DNA from: Nitrosomonas sp.
GTDB taxonomy: Bacteria > Pseudomonadota > Gammaproteobacteria > Burkholderiales > Nitrosomonadaceae
Assembly (NCBI RefSeq): GCF_019635155.1
Contig: NZ_JAHBZY010000011.1
Location: 48,547 to 112,546 of the forward strand
DNA length: 64,000 bases
Reading direction: 5' to 3'
Shown: positions 37,521-47,929 of the stretch, one piece after another
Layout: each line of letters starts with the position of its first letter
How positions within the stretch are numbered: position 1 is the first letter of the stretch
Made by a program: the position numbers and the translations under genes
Notes under the pieces: generated by a model
The model's input: only the letters and a program-made list of their open reading frames with translations
Told to the model about the DNA's origin: nothing
The model's database searches: none

Positions 37521-39278
37521 ATGCTGGATGTCGATGCGATGTTAAAGGGTTATTTTCCGGAAGCGGATGTGCAGAGCGATAAGCCGCTGATGAAAGCGGC
37601 GTCTTCGCTACTGAAGCGCGTACTGCATCAGGATGAGATCAATCGTTTTATCGAGACGCACCGGCATTTGGAAGGATTGGAGTTCAACGATGCGGTGCTG
37701 GAGCATTTCAATTTTTCATTTCAGGTTTCAAGTAAAGACCGGGCACGGATTCCGGATCAGCGCCGGGTATTGATCGTAGCCAATCATCCGCTCGGTTCAC
37801 TGGATGGACTGGCCTTGCTGAAACTGGTATCGGAAATCCGTACCGATGTGAAAATCGTTGCGACCAGTTTGTTAAATTGTATCGATCCGTTGAGAAGCTT
37901 GTTGTTATCGGTTGATAATTTTTCTAAAGTTACAAAGCATCGCGACAGCATGAACCAGATTGTGGCTGCGCTGGAAGCGGAACAAGCGGTGATTGTGTTT
38001 CCTACCGGAGAAGTGTCGCGTATTTCGCCGCTTGGCGTACGCGATGGTAAATGGAAATCCGGTTTTGTGTCGTTGGCTAAGAAAACCAATGCGCCGATTG
38101 TGCCGGTGCACATCGGTGGTAAGAATTCCGCGGTGTTCTATGGGCTATCGAGTATCTACAAGCCGCTCGGCACGATGATGCTGGTCAACGAGATGTTCAA
38201 CAAGCAAGGCGGTGAGATTCCGTTCCGCATCGGTAAACCGATTCCGTGGGAATCGATCGCAGCGATGGATTTGCCGAAAAAAGACGTGGCCAAGCTGATG
38301 CGCAAGCAGATCTATTTACTCGGCAAGAAAAAGAAAAAAGAGTTATTCAAGCCCATTGAGAATATTATTCATCCGGTCCGCACCAAGCAGATTCGCAAGG
38401 AACTGAAAGCATCGCAGTTGATCGGTAAAACGCAGGACGGCAAGCACATTTATCTGTTCGATTATTTGCCTAATTCCAGCGTGATGCGCGAAATAGGCCG
38501 ATTGCGCGAGTTGTCGTTCCGCCAAGTGCAGGAAGGTACCGGTAACGCGCTGGATATCGATGGTTATGATCGCTACTACCGTCACCTGATTTTGTGGGAT
38601 GAAGATGAGTTGGAAATCATCGGTTCGTACCGTATCGGTGAAGCGGCGGAAATTCTCAAAGCACGCGGAGCGGATGGTTTATATACGCACAGTTTGTTCA
38701 AGTTCAGTGATAATTTTTTGCCTTATTTGCATCAATCGATCGAGCTGGGGCGCAGTTTTATCCAGCCCCGGTATCAAAATAAACGCAGTCTGGATTACTT
38801 GTGGTATGGCATTGGCGCTTATTTGCACCGGCATCCGGGAATACGTTATCTGACCGGACCAGTGTCGATGAGCATCGCACTGCCGAAACCGGATCAGCAG
38901 GTTATCGCCAGTTTTTATGACACGTTATTTGGTAGTAATACACAATTAGTGGAGCCGAGATTACCGTTTGAATTCGGTATCGCAACAGATTTTGCAAAAT
39001 ACGATCGCGTTAACGATGAAGCGGAATATAAACAGGCGGTTGCATTGTTGAAAGAGAAACTCGGTGCATCCGGTGTCAAAGTGCCGGTGTTATATAAACA
39101 ATACGTCGAATTGTGCGAGCCGGGTGGGTGCGAGTTTTTGGGATTCAATATCGATCCGCAATTTTCAAGCTGTGTCGATGCGCTGATTCTGGTGCATATC
39201 GATGCCATTAAGGAAAAGAAATTCCAGCGATATATCGGCTGTCATGCGGAGGGCGCGGGGCAGCGTCATTCGGCTTAA
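37521..39278 (+). CDS. OlsF-like bifunctional ornithine-lipid acyltransferase
   Basis: 585 residues with two acyltransferase modules. The N-terminal PlsC/OlsA-like part (about 60-260) has NHPLGSLDG, FPTGEVSR and APIVPVHIGG. The C-terminal part (about 300-560) has OlsB-like GNAT features (RLRELSFRQVQEGTG, DEDELEIIGSYRIGEA, YLTGPVSMS). The fused order matches bifunctional OlsF, which makes phosphorus-free ornithine lipids from ornithine and acyl donors. GGAG precedes the ATG. It stands alone, with the short repeat element directly upstream. Ornithine as substrate is inferred from architecture. Confidence 0.8.
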   Translation: MLDVDAMLKGYFPEADVQSDKPLMKAASSLLKRVLHQDEINRFIETHRHLEGLEFNDAVLEHFNFSFQVSSKDRARIPDQRRVLIVANHPLGSLDGLALLKLVSEIRTDVKIVATSLLNCIDPLRSLLLSVDNFSKVTKHRDSMNQIVAALEAEQAVIVFPTGEVSRISPLGVRDGKWKSGFVSLAKKTNAPIVPVHIGGKNSAVFYGLSSIYKPLGTMMLVNEMFNKQGGEIPFRIGKPIPWESIAAMDLPKKDVAKLMRKQIYLLGKKKKKELFKPIENIIHPVRTKQIRKELKASQLIGKTQDGKHIYLFDYLPNSSVMREIGRLRELSFRQVQEGTGNALDIDGYDRYYRHLILWDEDELEIIGSYRIGEAAEILKARGADGLYTHSLFKFSDNFLPYLHQSIELGRSFIQPRYQNKRSLDYLWYGIGAYLHRHPGIRYLTGPVSMSIALPKPDQQVIASFYDTLFGSNTQLVEPRLPFEFGIATDFAKYDRVNDEAEYKQAVALLKEKLGASGVKVPVLYKQYVELCEPGGCEFLGFNIDPQFSSCVDALILVHIDAIKEKKFQRYIGCHAEGAGQRHSA

Positions 39279-39325
39279 TCCATGGTGTTTCGGTCGTTTC
39301 GTGGAATCGGTAATGGTGGCCGGGT

Positions 39326-40660
39326 TTAGTCAAAACTCAAGCCGGTTTCTTCCATGAATGCAATCAGTTCTTTCAGGACTTTCTGAATGTGAGTCGCATC
39401 CAGTCCGATGGATTTGGCGATGCGTTCAACTGCCGCGTCATCTTTGTTTACGTTGAAGATGCCGTACCCGGCACGTTTTGCCAGCAAGTTTCCTAAAGCG
39501 ACCGCCAGTAACTCACGGGTAACCGTATCCGCTTGCTCGATGGCTTCGTGAAATTGCGCGACAACCACGATTTCAGCAGGCAATTTCCAGATTTCAAGGA
39601 GCTTACGGCCAAAAAGTCCATGGTGTTTTTCCAGGAAATCATCCAGTGCTTTCTTCGAAGCAGGCGGTTCGATTGCATTCCGGATTTGCAATTCCGAAAT
39701 GACCTGTATCAGAAACAGTTTGCCGATATCGTGCATCAGGCCCATGAAGAACACTTCTCTCGGTTTCGAGAACTTTGCCAGCCCCGCAATCAAGTATGAC
39801 GCATGCGCGCAGGCGACACCGTGCTTCCATAGATTTTTGAGGGTTTCCTGGTATTTCGGATTTCGCGCCATATACAAAGCACGGTTCGCGATAATGTCTA
39901 CGAATTCTTTTGAAGTGTTGAGACCCAGAATATTGATTGCTTGTTCGATGGTGCTACTCTGGCGAAGTCCGCCATAACGCGGTGAATTGGCAACACTGAT
40001 TAGTTTGGCGCTGATGACCATGTCTTTTTTCAGAAGTGTTGCGATTTCATCCATGCCGGCATTTTTTCGTACCAGTTCTTCTAATTCATAGCTAATGCTC
40101 GGGAAACAAGGTAAATTTATTTCTCCGTTATTCAATCGCTTGGCGATTTCCTGCAGCATGGATGCACGTTGCTGCTGGCTGTTCGACTGTGCCTTGGCAG
40201 TTACTGGCGATGTTGGCGTGGAGGCTTCTTTTTCTTTCAATTGTCCTTCCAGAATTGCAACCCGCGCTTTAAGCGCCATGATGGTATGTTTCAATTCTTG
40301 CTGGTCATTATAGGAAAAAATCATTTCCCGTACGGCCATTTCCAGTACGGAATAAAGCTTTTCGGTTTTGACGCAGTAATTGAAGGCGCCGATGCGACGT
40401 GCTTCGATGGCGCATTGAGGATCATCCGGCGGGGAGATAAGGAGTACCGGAATATAGTGGTGACTGCATATCTCCATTAGAAAATCGAGTCCCTGTGCTT
40501 GGGTGAAATTAACATCGAGAACAATCGCGTCAATTTTTTCGAGACTCAAGGGGTTGTTATCCCATGATGACATTAAATGCAACATACAGCTATTGCGCAA
40601 CACTTCCTGAATGGCTTCGAGCTCATTACGTTGACTATTACAAATCAGAACACGATTCAT
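39326..40660 (-). CDS. Receiver-HDOD signalling protein
   Basis: 444 residues. An N-terminal response-regulator receiver (about 1-120; DAIVLDVNFTQAQGLDFL with the phospho-Asp, GAFNYCVKTEKL with the conserved Lys) is followed by a short coiled coil (about 120-155). An HDOD domain follows (about 175-390; MHDIGKLFL), a non-hydrolytic HD-like output. The ATG at 40660 is preferred because GAGGA sits 6 bases away; the ATG at 40666 is too close. It has no adjacent kinase. Such proteins often act in stress or biofilm signalling. Confidence 0.85.
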   Translation of the reverse strand: MNRVLICNSQRNELEAIQEVLRNSCMLHLMSSWDNNPLSLEKIDAIVLDVNFTQAQGLDFLMEICSHHYIPVLLISPPDDPQCAIEARRIGAFNYCVKTEKLYSVLEMAVREMIFSYNDQQELKHTIMALKARVAILEGQLKEKEASTPTSPVTAKAQSNSQQQRASMLQEIAKRLNNGEINLPCFPSISYELEELVRKNAGMDEIATLLKKDMVISAKLISVANSPRYGGLRQSSTIEQAINILGLNTSKEFVDIIANRALYMARNPKYQETLKNLWKHGVACAHASYLIAGLAKFSKPREVFFMGLMHDIGKLFLIQVISELQIRNAIEPPASKKALDDFLEKHHGLFGRKLLEIWKLPAEIVVVAQFHEAIEQADTVTRELLAVALGNLLAKRAGYGIFNVNKDDAAVERIAKSIGLDATHIQKVLKELIAFMEETGLSFD

Positions 40661-41311
40661 CGACATTCCTCAAACTTATTTTTATTAGATCGGATACTTT
40701 CTTTGAGTAGCAGTAAGAACTCTCAAATTTAAAGAAAGCTCCGAGAAGTTGGCGCGTTCGATCATATTGCGTTGGAATCAGGCTTCAAGACGCACTCACT
40801 GTTTTCGTAAACTACGTTTTCAGCTTTTCTTAATTATCGTTCGCTACTTTTCCTAGAGCTTTTTTATGTTTTATTACCATGGCTTATTCGGACAGATTGT
40901 AAAAAACTTTACGTAAGAATTTACATGTTTTCCGATATTTATAGAACTCGATAGATCTGTATTGGGGAACCGAGGGCGATGGAAATGCTAGATAATTTGG
41001 TACTCACGATGAGAAAAGACTCAGCGTTTTCCTAATAAAATGTGGGATAAATCGGTATCGCCGGGATGAACGGGGGCAGACTTAAGGTTAAGCTACCAAC
41101 GCTGCTGAGATTGTGACTTTATACTTTCTCAATTTTTTATTGCATATTTTTTATGTATCTAAGAATCAAGAAGATCTTTCCTAATTTTTTCTCTTCGCTC
41201 ATTACGATTGTTTAGATCCGATAGACGCCCGGAATTTTCGCAGTGACGTAATCATCCGTAAGTCGGTACAATAGCGACAAGCGGCGAAATATCATCGTCT
41301 TATTGTGATTA
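40661..41311. other. 650 bp intergenic region, nothing recognised
   Basis: Divergent region between the HDOD gene and the Lon-like protease gene. I see AT-rich stretches compatible with promoters, but no gene, RNA, riboswitch, repeat or clear heat-shock promoter. Confidence 0.4.
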
Positions 41312-43759
41312 ATGAACATGTCGACTCTATCCCTAGATCCCTCTCAGTTACGTATTGCCATCGACCCGGCTTCTTTTGGATTTCGGGATACGTCGGTACT
41401 GCTGCAGCATCCATTATCCTGGATCGGACAGGAACGCGCGGAACGGGCGGCACGTTTTGGATTAAACATGATGCAACCGGACTATCATTTGTTCGTGCTT
41501 GGAGAAGAAGGATCAGGGCGATCCTCTTTACTGCATCAAATGATGCAAACGACAGCATTAAATCTACCCGTGCCGCCGGATTTATGCTATCTGCATAACT
41601 TCATTGCGCCTGAAAAGCCACTGGCTTTGAGGTTACCTGCGGGTCAAGGCCGTGTGTTGCGACAATCGCTGCTGCAATTGACCAAGTCATTGCAGACAGA
41701 AATTACCCAATGCCTTGGCGGGCAGGATTTCAAGCTTAAAAGTGAACGCGCCGAAAAGAAATTTAAGCTGGAAACAAACCAAGCGTACAACAAGTTGGAT
41801 AAATTTGCCGAATCGCTACACTTTGCGATTCATCGTGAAGATGAGCAAATTGTTTTTACTTTATTGGACGAAAAAGGCGAGATTCTGACGGCGGAAAATA
41901 TGTTGAAGCTGCCTAAGGCACGCCGGACCGCGCTCGAACAATCCGAACAAGCGTTGCGGGATGCGATTCTGCTGTATTTTGAAGACTTCAAACGCATTGA
42001 AAAAGAGCAGGATCAAGCGTTGAATGCGTTACGGCAGCGTATTGTGCAACCGATTGTTAATCAGGCATTAAAGCAAGTACAAAACGACTTGCAAAAACAG
42101 TTCGAGCAGCAAGACCGGCTGCGAAGTTATTTTGAGCAAATGGAGTCGGATATTCTTGCCAACTTAGCACTGTTTGAGTCGGATAATAGCGATGAAGAGC
42201 GGTGGCAAACGGAATTAAGTCAATTTTTTTCGCACTATCAAATCAACTTGGTGGTGGATAATGCGGACGCGTGCGGTGCGCCGGTCCTTATTGAGGATAA
42301 TCCGTCCACTTATGCTTTGTTTGGCAGCATCGACTATCAATTTGAGAATGGTAAGCTGAAGACCGATTTCATGCGCATCCGGGCGGGTAATTTATTGAAA
42401 GCGCATGGCGGCTTTTTGATGTTGCATCTCAATGACCTATTGACCGATGGCCAGCTATGGGTCAAGTTGCGGCGATTTTTGCGCAGTAAACGATTGCAAA
42501 TCGAAGAACCGGGATCGGCCTGGGCTTCCAATGCTCCACCATCGCTCGAACCTGAAGCGGTGGGGGTGAACGTAAAAATCGTCCTGATCGGATCACGTGA
42601 TCAATACTACGATTTACAAGAAGCTGATCCGGAATTCATGCGCCGTTTCCGTGTAAAAGTGGATTTTTCCGGGAGTTTTATTGCCAGCCCGGAAACTTAT
42701 CAGGCATCGGCGGTTTTTGTCTCTCATGTATGCGATGATGCGAAATTACCGCATTTTTCCGCCGCAGCGGTTGCGTGCTTGCTTGAAGAATCGCATCGGG
42801 AAGTCGAAGATCAAAAACGCCAAAGTGCGATTTTTGCCCGATCTGAAATGCTGATTTTGGAAAGTGCAGTGAGATGCAATGTCCGTCGTGGTCATTTGGT
42901 GGAAGTGATGGATATCGCAGCGGCATTGCAAGCGCGTTTGCAACGGCATAATTATCCGGATTTGCGTTTGCAGGAAGCCATTTTGGAAGGTGAAATCACG
43001 ATTGCGTTAACAGGATCGGAAATTGGGCAGTTGAATGCATTGACGCAAATTGATTTGGGCGATCATAGTTTTGGTACACCGGTGCGAGTAACCGCGCGTA
43101 CCTTTGCCGGAGAAGATGGTGTGCTCAATATCGCCCGCGAAGTCGATATGTCCGGTCCGATTCATGACAAAGGCATGCTGATCCTGCAAAACTATCTGAC
43201 CGGTTTATTTGCGCATATGGCGCCGCTGGCGCTCAGTGCCTCGATCGTGTTTGAGCAGGAATATACCAGTATTGAAGGCGATTCGGCTTCGTGCGCGGAG
43301 CTTTATGCATTATTGTCGTCGCTGGCGGAGGTGCCGCTGAAACAAGGTATTGCGGTTACAGGGGCATTGAATCAATACGGTGAAGTGCTGCCGGTAGGCG
43401 GCATCAACGACAAAATCGAAGGTTTTTTCAAACTGTGCGAAAAAACAGGTCTGACCGGTGAACAAGGTGTGTTGATTCCCGCCCAAAACCGTCAACACTT
43501 GATGCTGGATCGCGCCGTGATCGAAGCTGTGACACAGGGTTTATTTGCGATTCACACAATGACGCATGTGGTGCAAGGATTGGAATTGCTGACAGGTTTA
43601 CCGGCAGGAAATATGGAAACAGCACGTACGCATGGCTATTCGTCAGATACGGTATTGGGGGATGCGCAGAAAACATTGTTGACTTTCCGCCGTGCTTGCC
43701 AGTTAACGCAGCATCCTAAAACCGAGCACCGGCGGTTGCCATCACGATTGGATAAATAG
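41312..43759 (+). CDS. Lon-like ATP-dependent protease (YcbZ/LonH type)
   Basis: 815 residues. An AAA-like domain (LFVLGEEGSGRSSLL at the P-loop) is interrupted by a long coiled insert (about 110-300) and resumes with a Walker B/sensor region (KAHGGFLMLHLNDLL). The C-terminal S16 Lon protease domain keeps the Ser (EGDSASCAELYAL) and Lys (GGINDKIEGFF) of the catalytic dyad. The P-loop lysine is replaced by Arg (SGRSS), so nucleotide hydrolysis may be altered. This is the alternate Lon group, not housekeeping Lon. Cytoplasmic. The CDF gene follows 63 bp later. Confidence 0.88.
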   Translation: MNMSTLSLDPSQLRIAIDPASFGFRDTSVLLQHPLSWIGQERAERAARFGLNMMQPDYHLFVLGEEGSGRSSLLHQMMQTTALNLPVPPDLCYLHNFIAPEKPLALRLPAGQGRVLRQSLLQLTKSLQTEITQCLGGQDFKLKSERAEKKFKLETNQAYNKLDKFAESLHFAIHREDEQIVFTLLDEKGEILTAENMLKLPKARRTALEQSEQALRDAILLYFEDFKRIEKEQDQALNALRQRIVQPIVNQALKQVQNDLQKQFEQQDRLRSYFEQMESDILANLALFESDNSDEERWQTELSQFFSHYQINLVVDNADACGAPVLIEDNPSTYALFGSIDYQFENGKLKTDFMRIRAGNLLKAHGGFLMLHLNDLLTDGQLWVKLRRFLRSKRLQIEEPGSAWASNAPPSLEPEAVGVNVKIVLIGSRDQYYDLQEADPEFMRRFRVKVDFSGSFIASPETYQASAVFVSHVCDDAKLPHFSAAAVACLLEESHREVEDQKRQSAIFARSEMLILESAVRCNVRRGHLVEVMDIAAALQARLQRHNYPDLRLQEAILEGEITIALTGSEIGQLNALTQIDLGDHSFGTPVRVTARTFAGEDGVLNIAREVDMSGPIHDKGMLILQNYLTGLFAHMAPLALSASIVFEQEYTSIEGDSASCAELYALLSSLAEVPLKQGIAVTGALNQYGEVLPVGGINDKIEGFFKLCEKTGLTGEQGVLIPAQNRQHLMLDRAVIEAVTQGLFAIHTMTHVVQGLELLTGLPAGNMETARTHGYSSDTVLGDAQKTLLTFRRACQLTQHPKTEHRRLPSRLDK

Positions 43760-43822
43760 AACTAACCTGTATCAGATAAAGAAGCTCAAAAATTTTTCGC
43801 ACCAATCAGCGAGATCGCCGAT

Positions 43823-44977
43823 ATGAAAACTTCCGTGGAAACGATTAGTCAGCAACGCTATCGCGATGTCCGTAAAGTCACGCTGATCGGCTCGTTACTC
43901 GATTTTGTGTTGGGGGTTGCGAAAATTCTGGTTGGTTGGCTGGCCAACTCACAAGCATTGATCGCTGACGGCATTCACTCGTTTTCCGATCTATTGACCG
44001 ATTTTATGGTGCTATATGCCGCCAAGTATTCCCATCAAGCCGCCGATGAGACACATCCGTATGGTCACGGACGAATTGAAACAGTGGCAACCGTCAGTCT
44101 TGGGTTGGTATTGATCGGAATCGGCACTGGTATTGCCTACGACGCCGTGCAACGGCTCAATGAGTCGGATGTGCTGCTGGAATTCAGCAATCTTGCGATA
44201 CTGGTTGCAATCCTGTCGATCATTTCCAAAGAATGGATTTATCGTTACACGATTGCAGCCGCACGCCGGTTGCGCTCCGAAATGTTGATGGCGAATGCTT
44301 GGCACAGCCGCTCCGATGCATTTTCATCGATCGTGGTATTGATCGGTATTGCCGGTGTCATGCTGGGACACGCGTATCTCGATGCGGTGGCGGCGATCAT
44401 TGTGGCGGCGATGATCGCTAAAATTGGTTTGGGTCTGGTGCATTCCAGCACGCAGGAATTAATCGACGCAGCCTTGGATCCGGATAAAGTTTCCGCTATC
44501 CGCGAGCATATCTATGCAATTAACGGCGTACGTTCGATTCATACGCTCAGAACCCGGAAAAGCGCCGGTAATGCGTTTGTCGACGTACATATTCAGGTCG
44601 ATCCCCGCTTAAGCGTATCGGAAGGCCATCAAATCGGCGATGCGGTGCGGCAACGCTTGCTCGGACAAGTCGATGAAATCTTCGATGTGATCATTCATAT
44701 CGATCCGGAAAATGACGAAACCAGTTCACCAAATAGCGATTTGCCACCGCGTGAGCAGATTATTCAAGAACTCAAACAGCACTGGCCGCAATTACCGGCA
44801 GCGGCTGTTGAAGCGGTCACATTGCATTATTTAGCCGGACGGATTGATGTGGTCATCGATCTGCCGATCAGCATCTTGCAAACTATTGATCAGGCAGAGG
44901 GACTGGTGCGGGAGCTGAAACAGGCGGTTGCGAGTCTGCCCGGCATTGGTGGCGTGCAGGTGCGGTTTAAGGTTTGA
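43823..44977 (+). CDS. Cation diffusion facilitator (CDF) metal efflux transporter
   Basis: 384 residues. Six membrane helices carry the CDF metal-site motifs HSFSD (ADGIHSFSDLLTD) in helix 2 and HSRSD (ANAWHSRSDAFSS) in helix 5. A cytoplasmic ZT-dimer domain follows (HTLRTRKSAGNAFVDVHIQ), then a further C-terminal 80-residue extension resembling a second small domain. It exports divalent cations such as Zn, Fe, Co or Mn. The HxxxD at both sites suggests Zn/Fe rather than Mn selectivity, but this is not decisive. Confidence 0.92.
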   Translation: MKTSVETISQQRYRDVRKVTLIGSLLDFVLGVAKILVGWLANSQALIADGIHSFSDLLTDFMVLYAAKYSHQAADETHPYGHGRIETVATVSLGLVLIGIGTGIAYDAVQRLNESDVLLEFSNLAILVAILSIISKEWIYRYTIAAARRLRSEMLMANAWHSRSDAFSSIVVLIGIAGVMLGHAYLDAVAAIIVAAMIAKIGLGLVHSSTQELIDAALDPDKVSAIREHIYAINGVRSIHTLRTRKSAGNAFVDVHIQVDPRLSVSEGHQIGDAVRQRLLGQVDEIFDVIIHIDPENDETSSPNSDLPPREQIIQELKQHWPQLPAAAVEAVTLHYLAGRIDVVIDLPISILQTIDQAEGLVRELKQAVASLPGIGGVQVRFKV

Positions 44978-45061
44978 AGATCATCAGAAATTCTTCAGGG
45001 TTATTTGCAATCTGCTGACAACCGGGTGTTACAACGATAGCAACAAGTGAGTAACTGCAAT

Positions 45062-47920
45062 TCACTCAAAATTGCATGCAATATTTGTTGTTGAATTGAT
45101 TACAGTATCTTTTTCTATTCGATCGGTGACATATTTAGCCAAATCTTCAGCCGGTAATGGTTTGCTGAAGAAGTAGCCTTGAATTAGCTCACAGTCGTGT
45201 TTTTTCAGAAAGTCTAATTGTGTCTGTGTTTCAACACCCTCGGCGACTATTTTTTTGCTCAGTGCGTGCGCCATAGCGGCAATGGTGGCGGCAATAGTAC
45301 CGCCGCTTTCGTCGTTCTGAATTTTGCGCACAAAAGATATATCGATCTTTAATGTGTCGAAAGGCAGTTGTTCTAAGTAAGACATGGAAGAATAACCCGT
45401 TCCAAAATCATCGATTGATAGTTGTACACCGAGTTGTTTCAGTTGATGCAATACTTTTAAAACTGCCTCGGTATCGTCCATCAATACACTTTCGGTGATT
45501 TCCAATTCAAGGCAATGTGCTGGCATGGCATTTTCTTTTAGAGCTGTTTCAACGGATTGCAGAAAATTGGGATGGCAAAATTGTTTGACGGATACATTGA
45601 CAGCGACATACTCAAGCGAGATTCCTTGGTTGAGCCATTGACGGTATTGCGAACAGGCTTCCGCTAATATAATTTGACCGATTTCTGCGATCAATCCGGT
45701 ATCCTCGGCGATATGAATGAAATATCCGGGGGCGATCAGACCATTGGTTGGATGATTCCAGCGCACCAAAGCCTCAACACCGCGAGGAAGGTTTGTTCTG
45801 GGGTCGATTTGCGGCTGATAATGTAGTACGAATTGCTTTTCGGAAATTGCGCGGCGGAGTTCTCTTTCAATGGTTGCGCGCTTGAGGACTTCATCATTCA
45901 TGCTTTCTTCAAAGAAAATATGCTGGCTGCCCCCCTTTGCTTTGGCGCGATACATGGCGATATCCGAATTACGCATCAATTCCTCGATATTCTTGCCATC
46001 TTGAGGATAGATAGCGATACCGATACTTGCCGCGATAATATTTTCTTCACCTCTAATAAAGAACGGTTCTGCCAATGCATTGATGATGTGTTTTGCAATG
46101 AATGTGGCTTGATGCTCTGAGGTAAGCTGATTGATGAGAATGGCAAATTCATCACCGCCGAGGCGGGCTACCGTATCGCTTTCCCGTAGACATTGTTGTA
46201 GCCGCTTGCCTGCATCGCACAACAATTGATCGCCAATCGAATGTCCAAAACTGTCGTTGACTTTCTTGAAACGATCCAAATCAAGATAAAGTATTGCTAA
46301 CTTTCCTTCAGCGCGTTGTGCTTGTGCAATTTCTTTTTGTAGCTGTTCAATAAAGAGGAAGCGATTGGGTAGGCCAGTCAGAGCATCGATTCGTGCTTGC
46401 CGAACGAGTAATTCTTCGCGGTTCTTGGTGAAAAGCGCTACAGCAATACGATCAGCATAATCCTGGATATATTTGATAGTGTCAATTTGCCAATTTCCAT
46501 CAATCCGGGGTTGCAATGCGATAAAACCAACCATTTGATCTTTCCAATTCAATGGAAGAATGTAAACATTCTGCGATATCTTTGTTGTTTTCTCTATCCC
46601 GAATTGTTGCCCCATAATTCCGTAATCAATCCAGACGCCCTTGGAATGATGGATTAACAATTGGCGAGCCGTGTCTTGCAATATCCCGGTTTGGACCAAA
46701 AGTTGTTTTTGTTTTTCATCGATTCGATAAATACGCATCTGTTGCGATTCGTTGTCGTTGATGACCGCAATACTTGCTGAGCGGATGTCGGTTGAATGTT
46801 GTAAATGTTTGAGCACATCTTCGGCAATTTTTTCGATATTCAGAGTGGATAGGATTTCACGATCGATCTCAGATAATGCGGCGAGTATTTCAAACTGATT
46901 TCCCAGTTTCTCGCTCATGATATTAAAAGACGATGCCAATTCACCAAATTCATCGGAGCTTGCTATGGTCACTTTGGTGGTGAAATCATGACCACCGAGA
47001 CGACGGGTTCCATCGATCAGTTGTTCCAGCGGCACAAGTACTCGCCGGATTTGAATCATGCTAAACAGCAAAATTAAAAGTATCGAAAGAATAACGCTGC
47101 TCCAGAAAATCATATTGAATTTATTAAGAGAATTCAGCGCTTCTGTTTCCGGTTGAGAAGCTACAATCAGCCAGCGCGGCGTATGAAATTTTGCCTGAAG
47201 GAATATTTCATGATAGTTGGCGAGATAATTTTTGTCGTTTTCTTGCCAGATAAATTCTCCTTTGGTACCCCGAGTGTGCGCATTAATATTTTCTGAGCTT
47301 GGGTAAGGTTGTGAATGTGTGCAGAATATTTTGGTGTTACTTTCACTGTAGACGCACAGGTTGGTATCAAATACAAAAGTATCGATATCTCCCCATAAGT
47401 AATCCGGAACAATTTCTGCGATGAGCAGAGCGGTATCGCGAGTGGACGGTTGTTGCGCCAGCACCATGAAAATTCTGGCTTTCCCGTTTTGTTGTTGCGT
47501 CAATAATAGCGGCTTGCCACTCGATAAATGTTGCATTGCCGAGGCGCTTAATGACTCGATTCCGATATCTTTATTTTCGTAGGGTGTTACTGCGGGGCTG
47601 CTGGGTGATTGTAAGGCAAGGTGATGGAACCGATTTCTAAGCCGTACCTCAAGTTCTGTGGATAGCGGATCTTGGGAGATGTGCTGCGAGATTTCTTTTA
47701 ATTCTTGATTGAGTAGTAGCAATCTGTCGTAGATGGAAGTTTTGTAGATGTTGCTGGTGGCATCCAGGCGGGTATGCGCTTGGGTAACCAACAGTTTGTT
47801 TGATTCCCAGTAAGCTAAGAAAGCTAAAAACAAAACAGGCAGAAAAGCAGCCAGCATGAAGAAAAGCAACATTCGGCGAGCGACTTTGCTGCGAAGAAAT
47901 TTTTTTTCTAGCTTAATCAT
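45062..47920 (-). CDS. Membrane GGDEF-EAL cyclic-di-GMP protein with HAMP and GAF
   Basis: 952 residues. Membrane helix 1 (about 15-38), a periplasmic sensor (about 40-270), membrane helix 2 (about 272-295), HAMP (about 295-350), GAF (about 365-510), GGDEF (about 525-690; GGDEFAIL intact) and EAL (about 705-940; EALVRWNHP, ITESVLMDD, DDFGTGYSS intact). Both cyclase and phosphodiesterase sites look functional; the net activity cannot be told. The GspG-like pseudopilin gene lies 9 bp upstream on the same strand, so they form an operon linking c-di-GMP to a pilin-like protein. Confidence 0.92.
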   Translation of the reverse strand: MIKLEKKFLRSKVARRMLLFFMLAAFLPVLFLAFLAYWESNKLLVTQAHTRLDATSNIYKTSIYDRLLLLNQELKEISQHISQDPLSTELEVRLRNRFHHLALQSPSSPAVTPYENKDIGIESLSASAMQHLSSGKPLLLTQQQNGKARIFMVLAQQPSTRDTALLIAEIVPDYLWGDIDTFVFDTNLCVYSESNTKIFCTHSQPYPSSENINAHTRGTKGEFIWQENDKNYLANYHEIFLQAKFHTPRWLIVASQPETEALNSLNKFNMIFWSSVILSILLILLFSMIQIRRVLVPLEQLIDGTRRLGGHDFTTKVTIASSDEFGELASSFNIMSEKLGNQFEILAALSEIDREILSTLNIEKIAEDVLKHLQHSTDIRSASIAVINDNESQQMRIYRIDEKQKQLLVQTGILQDTARQLLIHHSKGVWIDYGIMGQQFGIEKTTKISQNVYILPLNWKDQMVGFIALQPRIDGNWQIDTIKYIQDYADRIAVALFTKNREELLVRQARIDALTGLPNRFLFIEQLQKEIAQAQRAEGKLAILYLDLDRFKKVNDSFGHSIGDQLLCDAGKRLQQCLRESDTVARLGGDEFAILINQLTSEHQATFIAKHIINALAEPFFIRGEENIIAASIGIAIYPQDGKNIEELMRNSDIAMYRAKAKGGSQHIFFEESMNDEVLKRATIERELRRAISEKQFVLHYQPQIDPRTNLPRGVEALVRWNHPTNGLIAPGYFIHIAEDTGLIAEIGQIILAEACSQYRQWLNQGISLEYVAVNVSVKQFCHPNFLQSVETALKENAMPAHCLELEITESVLMDDTEAVLKVLHQLKQLGVQLSIDDFGTGYSSMSYLEQLPFDTLKIDISFVRKIQNDESGGTIAATIAAMAHALSKKIVAEGVETQTQLDFLKKHDCELIQGYFFSKPLPAEDLAKYVTDRIEKDTVINSTTNIACNFE

Positions 47921-47929
47921 CTTATTGAC

